From: an uncultured Solobacterium sp.
Lineage (GTDB): Bacteria > Bacillota_I > Bacilli_A > Erysipelotrichales > Erysipelotrichaceae
Direction of reading: 5' to 3'
Assembly: GCA_900546285.1 (NCBI GenBank)
Contig: URCJ01000009.1
Location: 1-44,282, forward strand
Length of the DNA stretch: 44,282 nt
The position numbers were made by a program, and so were the translations under genes. This document shows, one piece after another, positions 7,836 through 16,480 of this stretch. The stretch's first letter is position 1. Each line of letters begins with the position of its first letter. Below the pieces are notes generated by a model. The model searched no databases. It saw nothing but the letters and a program-made list of their open reading frames with translations, and had not been told where the DNA came from.

Positions 7836-8040
7836 CTTTCGGTCTAACATCAAAACCACAATCAATTTCAAGTACCTTATACCCAAAATCATCATTAGTC
7901 TTAATCTTCCCACTCAATATATCGTTTAACACGATATCTACTTTTTCATCAGTATCCAAGAAGGCATCACACGCAATGGTCAAATCATTCACTGGATTTA
8001 TTTCCAATAATTTTTGATGAAGTAGTTCTCTATTTGTCAT
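7828..8040 (-). CDS. Small acidic protein, unknown function
   Basis: 70 residues, not recognised. It is acidic (15 Asp/Glu against 8 Lys/Arg by eye), has no membrane segment or signal peptide, and is predicted mostly helical in the first half (RELLHQKLLEIN). Its ATG overlaps the TGA of the preceding 92-residue gene (ATGA), which implies translational coupling. It is the last gene before the operon terminator. The small acidic partner behind a basic protein resembles an antitoxin or immunity arrangement, but no motif supports that. Confidence 0.6.
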   Translation of the reverse strand: MTNRELLHQKLLEINPVNDLTIACDAFLDTDEKVDIVLNDILSGKIKTNDDFGYKVLEIDCGFDVRPKEN

Positions 8041-8315
8041 TTGATTTTAGTCCTCCTAAAAATCCTATACTCATTATAACCGTTATTTTCAGCTACATAA
8101 ATATAACCATCAATGTATTCGATAATATATCTATCATTGAGATGTTTGGAATAATAATTGGTGTTCATTGCATGAAAAACAATACCATACTCTTTTTTAG
8201 TTAACTTTAATGTAGGCAACGATACCTTGTAATAATAACTTTTTAAAGTTTCTTTTGAATTTTCTTCTCGAAAATCATCCTCTAACTTATCAATATTTTC
8301 TTTCTTTTCATTCAT
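8037..8315 (-). CDS. Small protein of unknown function in the T7SS-like operon
   Basis: 92 residues, not recognised. A charged N-terminus rich in Glu and Lys (about 1-25) is followed by a compact, beta-rich-looking domain with many aromatic residues (YYYKV, YIIEYIDGYIYV) and a basic end (IFRRTKIK). No signal peptide, membrane helix or WXG motif. It is coupled by a 4-bp overlap to the next gene and separated by 38 bp from the YukD-like gene. It could be a T7SS accessory factor or a small toxin-like domain. Nothing in the sequence decides this. Confidence 0.6.
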   Translation of the reverse strand: MNEKKENIDKLEDDFREENSKETLKSYYYKVSLPTLKLTKKEYGIVFHAMNTNYYSKHLNDRYIIEYIDGYIYVAENNGYNEYRIFRRTKIK

Positions 8316-8353
8316 ATATTTTTCTTTTTATCGCCAAAAAACCTTATTTAAAT

Positions 8354-8587
8354 CTAGAAAAGATAAAGTGTCTTAAAGTTCTTAAAGTTAAAAGATGAAA
8401 TAGGAATATTCTTCTTAAGAGCGACTTTCCTATTAATATCAACCACATAAGTTTTTTCTATTGAACCAATCTCATATATTTCACTAAGTAACTTGAAATT
8501 CTCTTCCATCGTTAAACGACCATCAAAGATTACCTCCAAAGTCTTTTTTTTCTTCACAATAATAAATCTTAGAATAATCTTATTCAT
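8354..8587 (-). CDS. YukD/EsaB-like ubiquitin-fold small protein (candidate)
   Basis: 77 residues. Size, position next to essC, and the pattern of a beta hairpin (KIILRFIIVKKKKTLEVIF), a helix starting LTMEENFKLL, then short strands ending LKKNIPISSFNFKNFKTLYLF agree with the ubiquitin-like YukD/EsaB family, a small cytoplasmic T7SSb regulator or accessory factor. The start overlaps the end of essC by 8 bp, so it is co-translated. The similarity is one of fold pattern and context, not of a diagnostic motif. Confidence 0.5.
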   Translation of the reverse strand: MNKIILRFIIVKKKKTLEVIFDGRLTMEENFKLLSEIYEIGSIEKTYVVDINRKVALKKNIPISSFNFKNFKTLYLF

Positions 8588-11500
8588 AGGCTATTGTCTT
8601 TAATATCCTTCCCTTATTACCCTTAAGATAATAAGCATAATTATCTTTTAAATCTTCTTTCTCATCATAGTAGAACAATCTTTGTTTAAAAAGACCATCC
8701 CTTAACCACAATATCTCATCATAATCCTTGTCTTTTAAAGAACTATCATATAAACACACCTTAACATTCTCACAAGTCTTATAAACATCACTAAAGTAAT
8801 CAATAAGTTCTTGATCATTACCAGTAATCAACACCTTCTTATTCACATTAAAGTAAACCTTATCCCTGTTTTTAATATCAAAACCAGCTAAGATTCCCTT
8901 ATTAGAAGATTCAAACTCTAAAGTATCTGGAATATAATCAATATAACTTGGATATTGGCTCTCTTCTATGTCTAATTCATTAATAAGACAAGGTATAAAA
9001 CCATATTGGCCATTATAGAAAGAATCATTTAAATCAAAATTAGAAGATGAAAAGACATTCAACAAATCTTGTTTATCCTTATATTCAATCACCAACTTAT
9101 GCTTAAATGAATTCAACAAACGGAAATTCATCGTCGATACCTTAGTTAAACATATAACATTTACATGAGTCACTTCACTTCTTTTCAATAAAGAAATAAG
9201 CGATTCATTAATACTATCATCATAAGCTGACAAACAATTATAATCCTCAATAACTAAAGTTAATTCCTCATTTGTTTTCTTCAACTTCTTAAACAAATAA
9301 ACAACATCATCAATCTCTTCATAAACCAAAGAATCCGAAATATACTTACCCTTATATTTTTTAGAGGCAATCACAATCGTCTTTCTATTTATTTGATTAA
9401 GAATTGTATTAATCTCATTACTTCTACTTGAACAAATAAAGATATTCTCATTAGAACCAATAGTCAAGATATCCTTATAATGATTTCGATAATCATCTAT
9501 CTGACCAAAAACGATCTCATCAAACTTCTTATATTCATTTCTTAACTCAATTATCTCTTTCTTTTGAGGCTTCTTAAAATCAATACTTGTAACCTCGATA
9601 TTCATATCCCTTGTCGTATCAATTATCTTATTAGTCACATAAGAAGCTATAGTCTGTCTTTCCTGTTGTTTATAAGACTTCTTAGATATTACATTTAAAC
9701 GATTATCCAATAAAGAAACCTCATAGTCATCCTTATCATCGATATCCTTCTTACTATAGAAACTCTTTGCCAAATAAATGTTCTCATCAACACTCAAATA
9801 AAACTGTCCAGCTTCCGTTAAATAAGCAGCATCCTTGCGTTTAATGATGTCATTAGAATCCTTCTCACTCAATACTTTTAAGGCAATCTTAAACCTACTA
9901 TTTGACCAAATTTCATCATCTATTGCGCCACTTGGCCTTTGGGTAGCTAATATTAAATGAACGCCTAAACTTCTACCGATTCTAGAAAAAGAAATTAATT
10001 CCTTAATAATAGTTGGATTATCCTTCTTTAACTGTGCAAATTCATCTACCACAATCAACAAATGTGCCATCTTAGGAAAACCAAAATTTTGATAATCAGA
10101 ATCCAAATAATCATCAATATTCATAATCGAAGTCATTAACTTATTAGACAACTTTTTAAACAAAGTCTGTCGTCTTTTACATTCATGATCTAACGCCACT
10201 ATCATCCTCTCAAAACCTGATGGCTCTAGATTGTCAATTGATCCCACAATATGAGGTATAGTTCCTTTTTGACTTGTCAAAGATTCCTTAATACCACCGC
10301 CCTTATAATCAATAAGAATAATATTTAGATAATCAGGACGATACCTAATACACAGCGACAACAACATCGACACAATTAACTCTGATTTACCACTTCCAGT
10401 TGTACCTGCAATAAGACCATGTGGCCCCAAATTTCTTTCATCCAAATCAAAATACAATAATTCTCTTCCCATATAGGCAAAATCAGCCCTTAGACCAACT
10501 TGTTTTTGTTTATAAAAAGATTCGATATCGAAATTATTAAACACTTCCTTAAAAGTTAAATCACCCTCATCACTTCTTATTTTTTGATAATCACTAAGCA
10601 GTTCACAAGCATCCTTAAAATCAATTGCCTTCTCATTATAAGTAAATTCATATTCTTCTTTCCCCTTGATTATTCCCTTATTATCTTTGAAATAAACAAC
10701 ACTCTCACTATCCTTATAAATATTATTCTCATCTTCCACAAAATACATAAGAATAATATTAGGATTAGTAAAATGATAATCCAAACGACTATTAGCCATT
10801 AGAACCAGAGGTTTATCCAACTTTAAATTATTTAATTCCTGTAACTCCTTATATTCTCTTAATGTTAAACGACTATCATGATAAATAATCGAAGGAATAT
10901 TAAAGAACTCATTAAATTCATCCAAATCCTTACTATAAAGGGCGACATAATAATCATCATAATGATACTTAACAGACAACTCTAAAAGAAATTTCTTTAA
11001 TAGATAATTCAATCTATTCTTATTTGCCACAATACTAATCAAATGATAATTCTTCAAATCCAAGAAATAAGGATACTTCTCAATATGAGTCAAACCATAA
11101 TTAATACTATTTAATGTTTCATTAATATCAGCATCGTTTGTCTTATTAAGCTCTATATGCTTATCATATTCAACAAAGCCCAAACTTAAATTAAGAAACA
11201 AAGGACTCTTATTGGTGATGTAAAATAACTTTTCATCATTAAATTCACCATCAAAGAAATAAGTATTCCTTTCCTTAAGCACTTCCCTTATATTATTTTG
11301 AATACCAGTTTTATAATCCACAAGATAATCTAAATATGCATCCTTTTCCCTCTTAATCTCTAAATTATTAGTCCTACTTTCATTAAGACGAGTAAGAATC
11401 GGCCACAAGACACCGGAAATCACCATCATAAAAGGCATAATCATATAAACCAAAGAATTTGTAAGATCATTACCATCCAAATAATTCTTATAGACATTAA

Positions 11501-12224
11501 TCGAAGCCACAAAAATCATCGCCAAAGACATCGTTAAACTAGGACCAATCTGATAAACAAGAGGCTTCTGTTTAATCTTTCTAAGTTCGTTATACTTTTT
11601 AATCTCGGGAATCTCTATGATTTTAGGCTCATTCAACAAATAATTATGAGTTAAAGGCTTAACATTCTCATAAATAATTGATAGCTCATCCAACTGCTTT
11701 TCCTTAATCCTATTTTCAACTAAAAAATTATTGATATATAAGAAATCATCATAATAATAGAAACTAAAATTATAAAAAGAAACAAAATCACCACTGCACA
11801 ATTCTTCATCACTATAAGCCTTACCATTTAAAAGTAAAACAGGCGCATTAGTCTTAAGCTTATGATCCTTATACATCAGATAATACTCTTTCAACAATAA
11901 ATCCTTATTCTCAATATTAGCCTTAGGCGAACTAATATATAAGAAAGGCTCATTATTATAAAGCTTATAATCATCGATACCCTTAGAATCACTATATACA
12001 AACAAGTTGATTTCACTTATTAAATCACTTGTCTTAATCACATACTTACGCTGCTCTAATTTTCTAACTTTATCACGGTCACTAAAGAAAAAACCCTTAT
12101 TTAAACAAATATAAAGGTGGCCACTCTTATCTACAATCTCAATACCTCTATATTTAAAGGGTAGGATATTTTTAGTAATCTCTACCCTTAACAATTCATT
12201 CCCGTCTTGAATTAATATAAACAT
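8580..12224 (-). CDS. essC: Type VII secretion ATPase EssC (FtsK/SpoIIIE type)
   Basis: Membrane motor of T7SSb that drives export of WXG100 and partner proteins. The 1214 residues comprise two FHA-like N-terminal domains (about 1-190), two membrane helices (about 225-285), a linker, and FtsK-type ATPase domains. Domain 1 is intact: Walker A GTTGSGKS near 606-613, Walker B LLIVVDEFA near 720, and ILATQRPSG. The second domain (about 915-1050) reads LTIGSNENIFIC and the third (about 1120-1214) reads VLITGNDQELI at the P-loop positions, so neither has a normal Walker A. The protein is shorter than the usual 1450-1500 residues. The start has GAGGG upstream and lies 2 bp after the lipoprotein stop. 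Confidence 0.92.
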   Translation of the reverse strand: MFILIQDGNELLRVEITKNILPFKYRGIEIVDKSGHLYICLNKGFFFSDRDKVRKLEQRKYVIKTSDLISEINLFVYSDSKGIDDYKLYNNEPFLYISSPKANIENKDLLLKEYYLMYKDHKLKTNAPVLLLNGKAYSDEELCSGDFVSFYNFSFYYYDDFLYINNFLVENRIKEKQLDELSIIYENVKPLTHNYLLNEPKIIEIPEIKKYNELRKIKQKPLVYQIGPSLTMSLAMIFVASINVYKNYLDGNDLTNSLVYMIMPFMMVISGVLWPILTRLNESRTNNLEIKREKDAYLDYLVDYKTGIQNNIREVLKERNTYFFDGEFNDEKLFYITNKSPLFLNLSLGFVEYDKHIELNKTNDADINETLNSINYGLTHIEKYPYFLDLKNYHLISIVANKNRLNYLLKKFLLELSVKYHYDDYYVALYSKDLDEFNEFFNIPSIIYHDSRLTLREYKELQELNNLKLDKPLVLMANSRLDYHFTNPNIILMYFVEDENNIYKDSESVVYFKDNKGIIKGKEEYEFTYNEKAIDFKDACELLSDYQKIRSDEGDLTFKEVFNNFDIESFYKQKQVGLRADFAYMGRELLYFDLDERNLGPHGLIAGTTGSGKSELIVSMLLSLCIRYRPDYLNIILIDYKGGGIKESLTSQKGTIPHIVGSIDNLEPSGFERMIVALDHECKRRQTLFKKLSNKLMTSIMNIDDYLDSDYQNFGFPKMAHLLIVVDEFAQLKKDNPTIIKELISFSRIGRSLGVHLILATQRPSGAIDDEIWSNSRFKIALKVLSEKDSNDIIKRKDAAYLTEAGQFYLSVDENIYLAKSFYSKKDIDDKDDYEVSLLDNRLNVISKKSYKQQERQTIASYVTNKIIDTTRDMNIEVTSIDFKKPQKKEIIELRNEYKKFDEIVFGQIDDYRNHYKDILTIGSNENIFICSSRSNEINTILNQINRKTIVIASKKYKGKYISDSLVYEEIDDVVYLFKKLKKTNEELTLVIEDYNCLSAYDDSINESLISLLKRSEVTHVNVICLTKVSTMNFRLLNSFKHKLVIEYKDKQDLLNVFSSSNFDLNDSFYNGQYGFIPCLINELDIEESQYPSYIDYIPDTLEFESSNKGILAGFDIKNRDKVYFNVNKKVLITGNDQELIDYFSDVYKTCENVKVCLYDSSLKDKDYDEILWLRDGLFKQRLFYYDEKEDLKDNYAYYLKGNKGRILKTIAYE

Positions 12225-12226
12225 GC

Positions 12227-14149
12227 TTAGCCCTCACTCACCAACACATTAATCGATGCACTATATTTATGGTCCTTAGTAGAAACAACAACCTCACTAG
12301 CTCCCTTTTTAATACCATAAACAATACCATTATTAACAGTAACTACACTATTATCCTTACTGCTATATTCCAAATCATTTAAACTATATTTACTAGGTAA
12401 ACCCTTAATTTCTATTTGATATGACTCTCCAAGTTTAATCACCTTAGAATACTTATTCAAAAGAATCTTATCCGCATTAATTGGACCTGAATCATCCTTG
12501 TTTGTCTTTAAACGATCCTTTCTTGTACACTTATCCACAAAGACAAAATTCTCTATATGACTCTTATTCTTAAAAACCTGATTCTTCTCATCTAAAAGTT
12601 CAATGTCCCGAGACATACCTAACCTTGACAAGACAGTCTTTGGTGTATTAAATCTTAACTTCAACATCCAATTCAAAGACAAATCACCACAAACCTTCAC
12701 GTCTCTATTTTCTTTAGCCAGATCATCATAAGTACTATAAGCTTCATCCACGTTTAATTTCTCATGATTACCATCTTCATCAAATAAATGTAAAGTTGTA
12801 CCCACCTTAGCCTTAATACCCAAATCAGCCTCGATATCCATTAAACAAGCCTTAGCAGCCTCAAGATTAAAATTAAGGCCAACCGCAGCCGATGAAGAAC
12901 CACCAATCTTTAGATTCACATCACGATCATTCTCATTAATAAAACGAATCTTACCATTTCGATTCTCAAAACCCTTAGAAGACTTATTCGCAACAACTAT
13001 TTCAACCTTACCTGAAGTATAAAACTTTGCCAAAACCTCTACATTAAAAAACAATGTCGGTACACCCTCAATTGGAACCTTTAATTCACAAATCTTGATA
13101 GTAGCCTCAGTTTCATCACTTTTATCCTTAATCATCGACTTAGCTAAATTCACAAAAGAAGATGAATCTAAGTCCTTTAAATCTAAGTAACAATTCTTAT
13201 AACGGCCAATAGAAACACCAATTTCCTCTACCGTCTTATAATCAAGTTTCAAATAAGCATTCTCAATATTATCCGTTTTAAACTTCCAAATATAAGCAGG
13301 CTTCAAGTTAGAAACACTTATATCATAAAAGAAATTCAAACCATCAACATTCTTAGAAATCCTAGCATCGATGCTACTTCTTGTGATCTTATAAGATACA
13401 TTAAAACCATCCTTAGTAAAACGCTTTGTATCGCCACCTGCTAAAAGCTCACGATTATTATTCACATAAGCTTCTGTATCATAATCAGTTTCAACCACTA
13501 TTGCCTTAGTCAAATCTAATTCACTATTATCGGATATCTCAAGACTCTCAAATATCTCATCAAAAGTTGCTTCCCTTGTTAAGTAAGCATCATTATGGAA
13601 ACCTGTGATAATCACAAAACAATCGTCTTCTTCTAAATAAACCAATTCACCAGACTTTAAATTAGCACTCGTCTTTAAATAAGCACCATCTTTCTCATAT
13701 ACTCTAATTTTTTTATATTCTTCTTTATAAGTTACTTCTTCTTTTCTTTCTATTTCCTTGTTGTTGATTAAACTTACAGCCTTCTTAATAGCCTCTAAGG
13801 CATCCTTTTTATTAACTAGCTCATCATCAGACTTAACTCTTTTAATAATTCCCTTTTTCTTTAAAGCCTTAACACTTGTATCATCATTCTCAATTAAATT
13901 ATTCAAAGTTAAAGCAAAATACCCATAAGTTAAATACTCAGGATATTCTTCATCATCAACTACCTTAAAAGCTATTAAATCAGCTATACTCTCATCAACA
14001 TTCTCACCCCTACCTAGCCCACTATCTCTAACCAAAGTATTGATATAGTCGCTAGTTAAATAAGGCTCACTCGCCTTACATGATGCTAGTGTCAAAGACA
14101 CCAGCATCACCATAAGACAAGCGATTAACTTATTCAAAATTCGACGCAT
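12227..14149 (-). CDS. Large lipoprotein with a C-terminal BIG2-like domain, T7SS-associated
   Basis: 640-residue predicted lipoprotein: signal peptide with lipobox LASC, lipidated Cys24. The N-terminal region (about 30-130) has a weak S-layer-homology-like helical pattern, followed by a long unrecognised domain and a C-terminal Ig-like BIG2 domain (about 560-638, with KLGESYQI, YSSKDNSVVTV and GIVYGIKKGASEV). It lies between the WXG100 gene (20-bp overlap) and essC (2-bp gap), so it is tightly tied to the secretion locus. An outer-face scaffold or wall-spanning role, perhaps replacing missing EssB/EsaA-type parts, is inference only. Confidence 0.65.
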   Translation of the reverse strand: MRRILNKLIACLMVMLVSLTLASCKASEPYLTSDYINTLVRDSGLGRGENVDESIADLIAFKVVDDEEYPEYLTYGYFALTLNNLIENDDTSVKALKKKGIIKRVKSDDELVNKKDALEAIKKAVSLINNKEIERKEEVTYKEEYKKIRVYEKDGAYLKTSANLKSGELVYLEEDDCFVIITGFHNDAYLTREATFDEIFESLEISDNSELDLTKAIVVETDYDTEAYVNNNRELLAGGDTKRFTKDGFNVSYKITRSSIDARISKNVDGLNFFYDISVSNLKPAYIWKFKTDNIENAYLKLDYKTVEEIGVSIGRYKNCYLDLKDLDSSSFVNLAKSMIKDKSDETEATIKICELKVPIEGVPTLFFNVEVLAKFYTSGKVEIVVANKSSKGFENRNGKIRFINENDRDVNLKIGGSSSAAVGLNFNLEAAKACLMDIEADLGIKAKVGTTLHLFDEDGNHEKLNVDEAYSTYDDLAKENRDVKVCGDLSLNWMLKLRFNTPKTVLSRLGMSRDIELLDEKNQVFKNKSHIENFVFVDKCTRKDRLKTNKDDSGPINADKILLNKYSKVIKLGESYQIEIKGLPSKYSLNDLEYSSKDNSVVTVNNGIVYGIKKGASEVVVSTKDHKYSASINVLVSEG

Positions 14150-14426
14150 TAGAACTTAAAGTAGACTCTAAAGAATCATAAGAAGAAACGGTATAATCAA
14201 GATACTTTGCATACTCTTCAATCGTTTGACTCTCATCAATGAAACGAGTTGAAAAACGCTTAAAACGTTCAACAATAGCCTCGCCTGCTGTACCCTTCCA
14301 AACACCTGTTAAATCATTCATCATCTTAGAGATATCATTTAAGATATCATCCATGCTGGCATTAATGCTGCGGATATTGTTTGCGGCAGCACTCACTTCT
14401 GGTAACGTAATTCTAATATTATCCAT
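14130..14426 (-). CDS. WXG100-family T7SS substrate (EsxA-like), second copy
   Basis: 98 residues, two helices joined by the WxG turn Trp43-Lys-Gly45 (TGVWKGTAGE), the hallmark of WXG100 proteins exported by EssC as dimers. The C-terminus contains Tyr-Asp-Ser-Leu-Glu, a match to the YxxxD/E export signal. It is 4 bp downstream of the other WXG100 gene, so a heterodimer is plausible. The 3' end overlaps the lipoprotein gene by 20 bp. Confidence 0.92.
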   Translation of the reverse strand: MDNIRITLPEVSAAANNIRSINASMDDILNDISKMMNDLTGVWKGTAGEAIVERFKRFSTRFIDESQTIEEYAKYLDYTVSSYDSLESTLSSNASNFE

Positions 14427-14429
14427 ATA

Positions 14430-14732
14430 CTATCCTTTCAATTTTCCTGCACAATTTGTTAATTCATCCTGAGTCTCGCGATATGCCTTAGCACTGGCAC
14501 GCAAGAACTCCGAATACTGACGCATAATTAGAGAAATCTGTCTTAGATCCTCCTCAAAAGATCTAATTTTACCTGAGAAAGCCTTGTTATCCTTACCTCC
14601 CCAATTAGTCTCTAATCGATCAACTTCGCTATATAGTGAATTAAACAATCTTTGGTAATCACCATCAGCACTCTCAACTCTAGTAGCAGTCTGTTCTAAG
14701 CTACTTGGATCAACATTAATCATGTTATTCAT
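14430..14732 (-). CDS. WXG100-family T7SS substrate (EsxA-like), first gene of the operon
   Basis: 100 residues from the ATG at 14732, chosen because AAAGGATGG lies nine bases upstream. A GTG-initiated extension to 14753 would begin inside that ribosome binding site. The WxG turn is Trp44-Gly-Gly46 (NWGGKDNKAF) between two amphipathic helices. No clean YxxxD/E signal is present at the C-terminus, so it may leave the cell as the partner of the next WXG100 protein. The promoter must lie in 14733-14800; I see only a weak TATAGT candidate. Confidence 0.9.
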   Translation of the reverse strand: MNNMINVDPSSLEQTATRVESADGDYQRLFNSLYSEVDRLETNWGGKDNKAFSGKIRSFEEDLRQISLIMRQYSEFLRASAKAYRETQDELTNCAGKLKG

Positions 14733-14792
14733 AATTCTTTTCCATCCTTTCACTATATATTTGCCGACAAACCCTAAAATTCCTACCCCAAA

Positions 14793-14820
14793 ATTAAAAA
14801 AAGGAGAATTTTTTCTCCTT
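14793..14820 (-). terminator. Terminator of the ABC importer operon
   Basis: Stem AAGGAGAA (14801-14808) with TTCTCCTT (14813-14820), loop of four T. On the minus strand it runs into a T tract (14793-14800). It overlaps the ATPase stop codon and isolates the importer from the T7SS-like operon. Confidence 0.85.
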
Positions 14821-15613
14821 AAGCTAATAAAACGCTATCATTCACAATCTCATTTCCAGTAACATTCTCAAACATCTTAAGCAAATCAGCCACCGTCAAC
14901 TTCTTCTTTTCTTCACCACTTATATCTAAAACAATCCTACCCTTATCCATCATAATCAAACGATTACCATACCTTAGGGCATCCTTCATATTATGAGTAA
15001 CCATAAAAGCAGTTAAATTATGCTTATTAATTATCTCCTCAGTCTTAGATAAGACAACTGTTGCCGTACCTGGATCAAGCGCTGCTGTATGCTCATCCAA
15101 AAGTAACAACTTAGGCTTAACAAGCGTTGCCATCAAAAGCGTCAAAGCCTGTCTTTGACCACCCGACAACAAACCAGCCTTACTCTTAGGACGATCCTCT
15201 AAACCAAGATTTAAAGTCTTCAAATCATTGATATATTCTTCCTTTTCACCCTTAGACATACCAAGCCTTAAAGTTCTAAGTCTACCTCTTCTTTTCGCCA
15301 AAGACATATTCTCAATAATAGACAAATCAGGACAAGTACCAACACGAGGATCCTGGAAAACTCTACCTATATACTTAGCTCTTTTATACTCTGGCATCTT
15401 AGTAACATCTAAATCATCTAGATAAATCTTCCCTGAATCCGCAATTACGCTGCCACTCAATAAATTCAATAATGTAGACTTACCAGCACCATTAGAACCA
15501 ATAACCGTAATAAAATCACCATCATTAATCAGCAAATCGACACCATTTATCGCATGAACTTCATTAGCGCTATGAGCCTCAAAAGTCTTATATAAACCTT
15601 CAACCTTAAACAC
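14819..15613 (-). CDS. ABC importer ATP-binding protein (TrpZ-like)
   Basis: 264 residues from a GTG at 15613, chosen because GGGAGG lies eight bases upstream. The longer frame to 15661 has an unrelated N-terminus. Walker A is GSNGAGKS, the signature is LLSGGQRQ, Walker B is LLLLDEHTAALDP, and the switch histidine is in VTHNM. It powers uptake together with the permease, whose 3' end it overlaps by 8 bp, and the lipoprotein upstream. Sequence type fits the family of importers with PF04392 binding proteins. The substrate is addressed under the T-box. Confidence 0.88.
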   Translation of the reverse strand: MFKVEGLYKTFEAHSANEVHAINGVDLLINDGDFITVIGSNGAGKSTLLNLLSGSVIADSGKIYLDDLDVTKMPEYKRAKYIGRVFQDPRVGTCPDLSIIENMSLAKRRGRLRTLRLGMSKGEKEEYINDLKTLNLGLEDRPKSKAGLLSGGQRQALTLLMATLVKPKLLLLDEHTAALDPGTATVVLSKTEEIINKHNLTAFMVTHNMKDALRYGNRLIMMDKGRIVLDISGEEKKKLTVADLLKMFENVTGNEIVNDSVLLA

Positions 15614-16478
15614 GCTTCTTACCTCCCTTATTCGCAATGATAATAGCCACTGCAACCACAATAGCCGTAAACAATTTCATATCATTGGCAGAAATAAAAT
15701 TAGTATTTACCACAAAAGTTACAATTAAACGATAAATTATCGAACCAACCACAACACCAATCAGACACACCGCAAAATATTTATCCTTAAACAATACTTC
15801 GCCAATGATGACACTTGCCAAACCAACCACAATAGCACCAATGCCCATCGTCACATCAGCATAACCATTATATTGAGCAACCAAAGACCCACTTAGGGCA
15901 ATAAGGGCATTAGACAACATCAAACCCGCAATAATTGTCTTATCAGAATCAACACCATTGGCCCTAATCATCTTATCGTTATTACCTGTTGCCACTACTG
16001 AAAAACCAAATTCGGTATTAAAGAACCATACAAGTAAAACAATCAAAATAACAACCACAATCAAACCCAAGTAGATAGCCCCGTCTCTATCCCTTGTTAA
16101 ACCAAGCATATCCTTTAACTTAGTTAATAATGTTACTGATTGAGTCAAAGGAATATTAGCCTTGCCCATAATTCTTAGATTAATAGAATACAAACCAGTC
16201 ATTGACAAGATACCCGCAAGAAGTGAAGGCATCTTAAACTTAGTATGCAAAACACCTGTCACAAGTCCTGCCAAAGCACCCGCAATAAGGGCTAATATAC
16301 AAGATAATAATGGATCCATTCCTCTTACAATATTAGAAGCGCAAACGGCAGCGCCCAATGTAAACGACCCTTCACTTGTTAAATCTGAAATATTCAAGAA
16401 ACGATAAGATAAATAAACACCAACAGCCAACACTGACCACAGTAGGCCTTGTGATAAAGCAGAAACAACAATTGCCAT
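15606..16478 (-). CDS. ABC importer permease (TrpY-like)
   Basis: 290-residue integral membrane protein with about eight to nine hydrophobic segments and the BPD_transp_2 style of branched-chain amino acid/sugar permeases (LSYRFLNISDLTSEGSFTLGAA, ATGNNDKMIRANGVD, GIGAIVVGLASVIIGE). It forms the membrane channel, probably as a homodimer. It lies between the binding protein (2-bp gap) and the ATPase. Confidence 0.87.
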   Translation of the reverse strand: MAIVVSALSQGLLWSVLAVGVYLSYRFLNISDLTSEGSFTLGAAVCASNIVRGMDPLLSCILALIAGALAGLVTGVLHTKFKMPSLLAGILSMTGLYSINLRIMGKANIPLTQSVTLLTKLKDMLGLTRDRDGAIYLGLIVVVILIVLLVWFFNTEFGFSVVATGNNDKMIRANGVDSDKTIIAGLMLSNALIALSGSLVAQYNGYADVTMGIGAIVVGLASVIIGEVLFKDKYFAVCLIGVVVGSIIYRLIVTFVVNTNFISANDMKLFTAIVVAVAIIIANKGGKKRV

Positions 16479-16480
16479 AC

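Noticed and set aside
14733..14800. Clear promoter for the T7SS-like operon
   Set aside because: Only TATAGT with a poor TTTTAG 17 bases upstream is visible on the minus strand, too weak to list as a feature.
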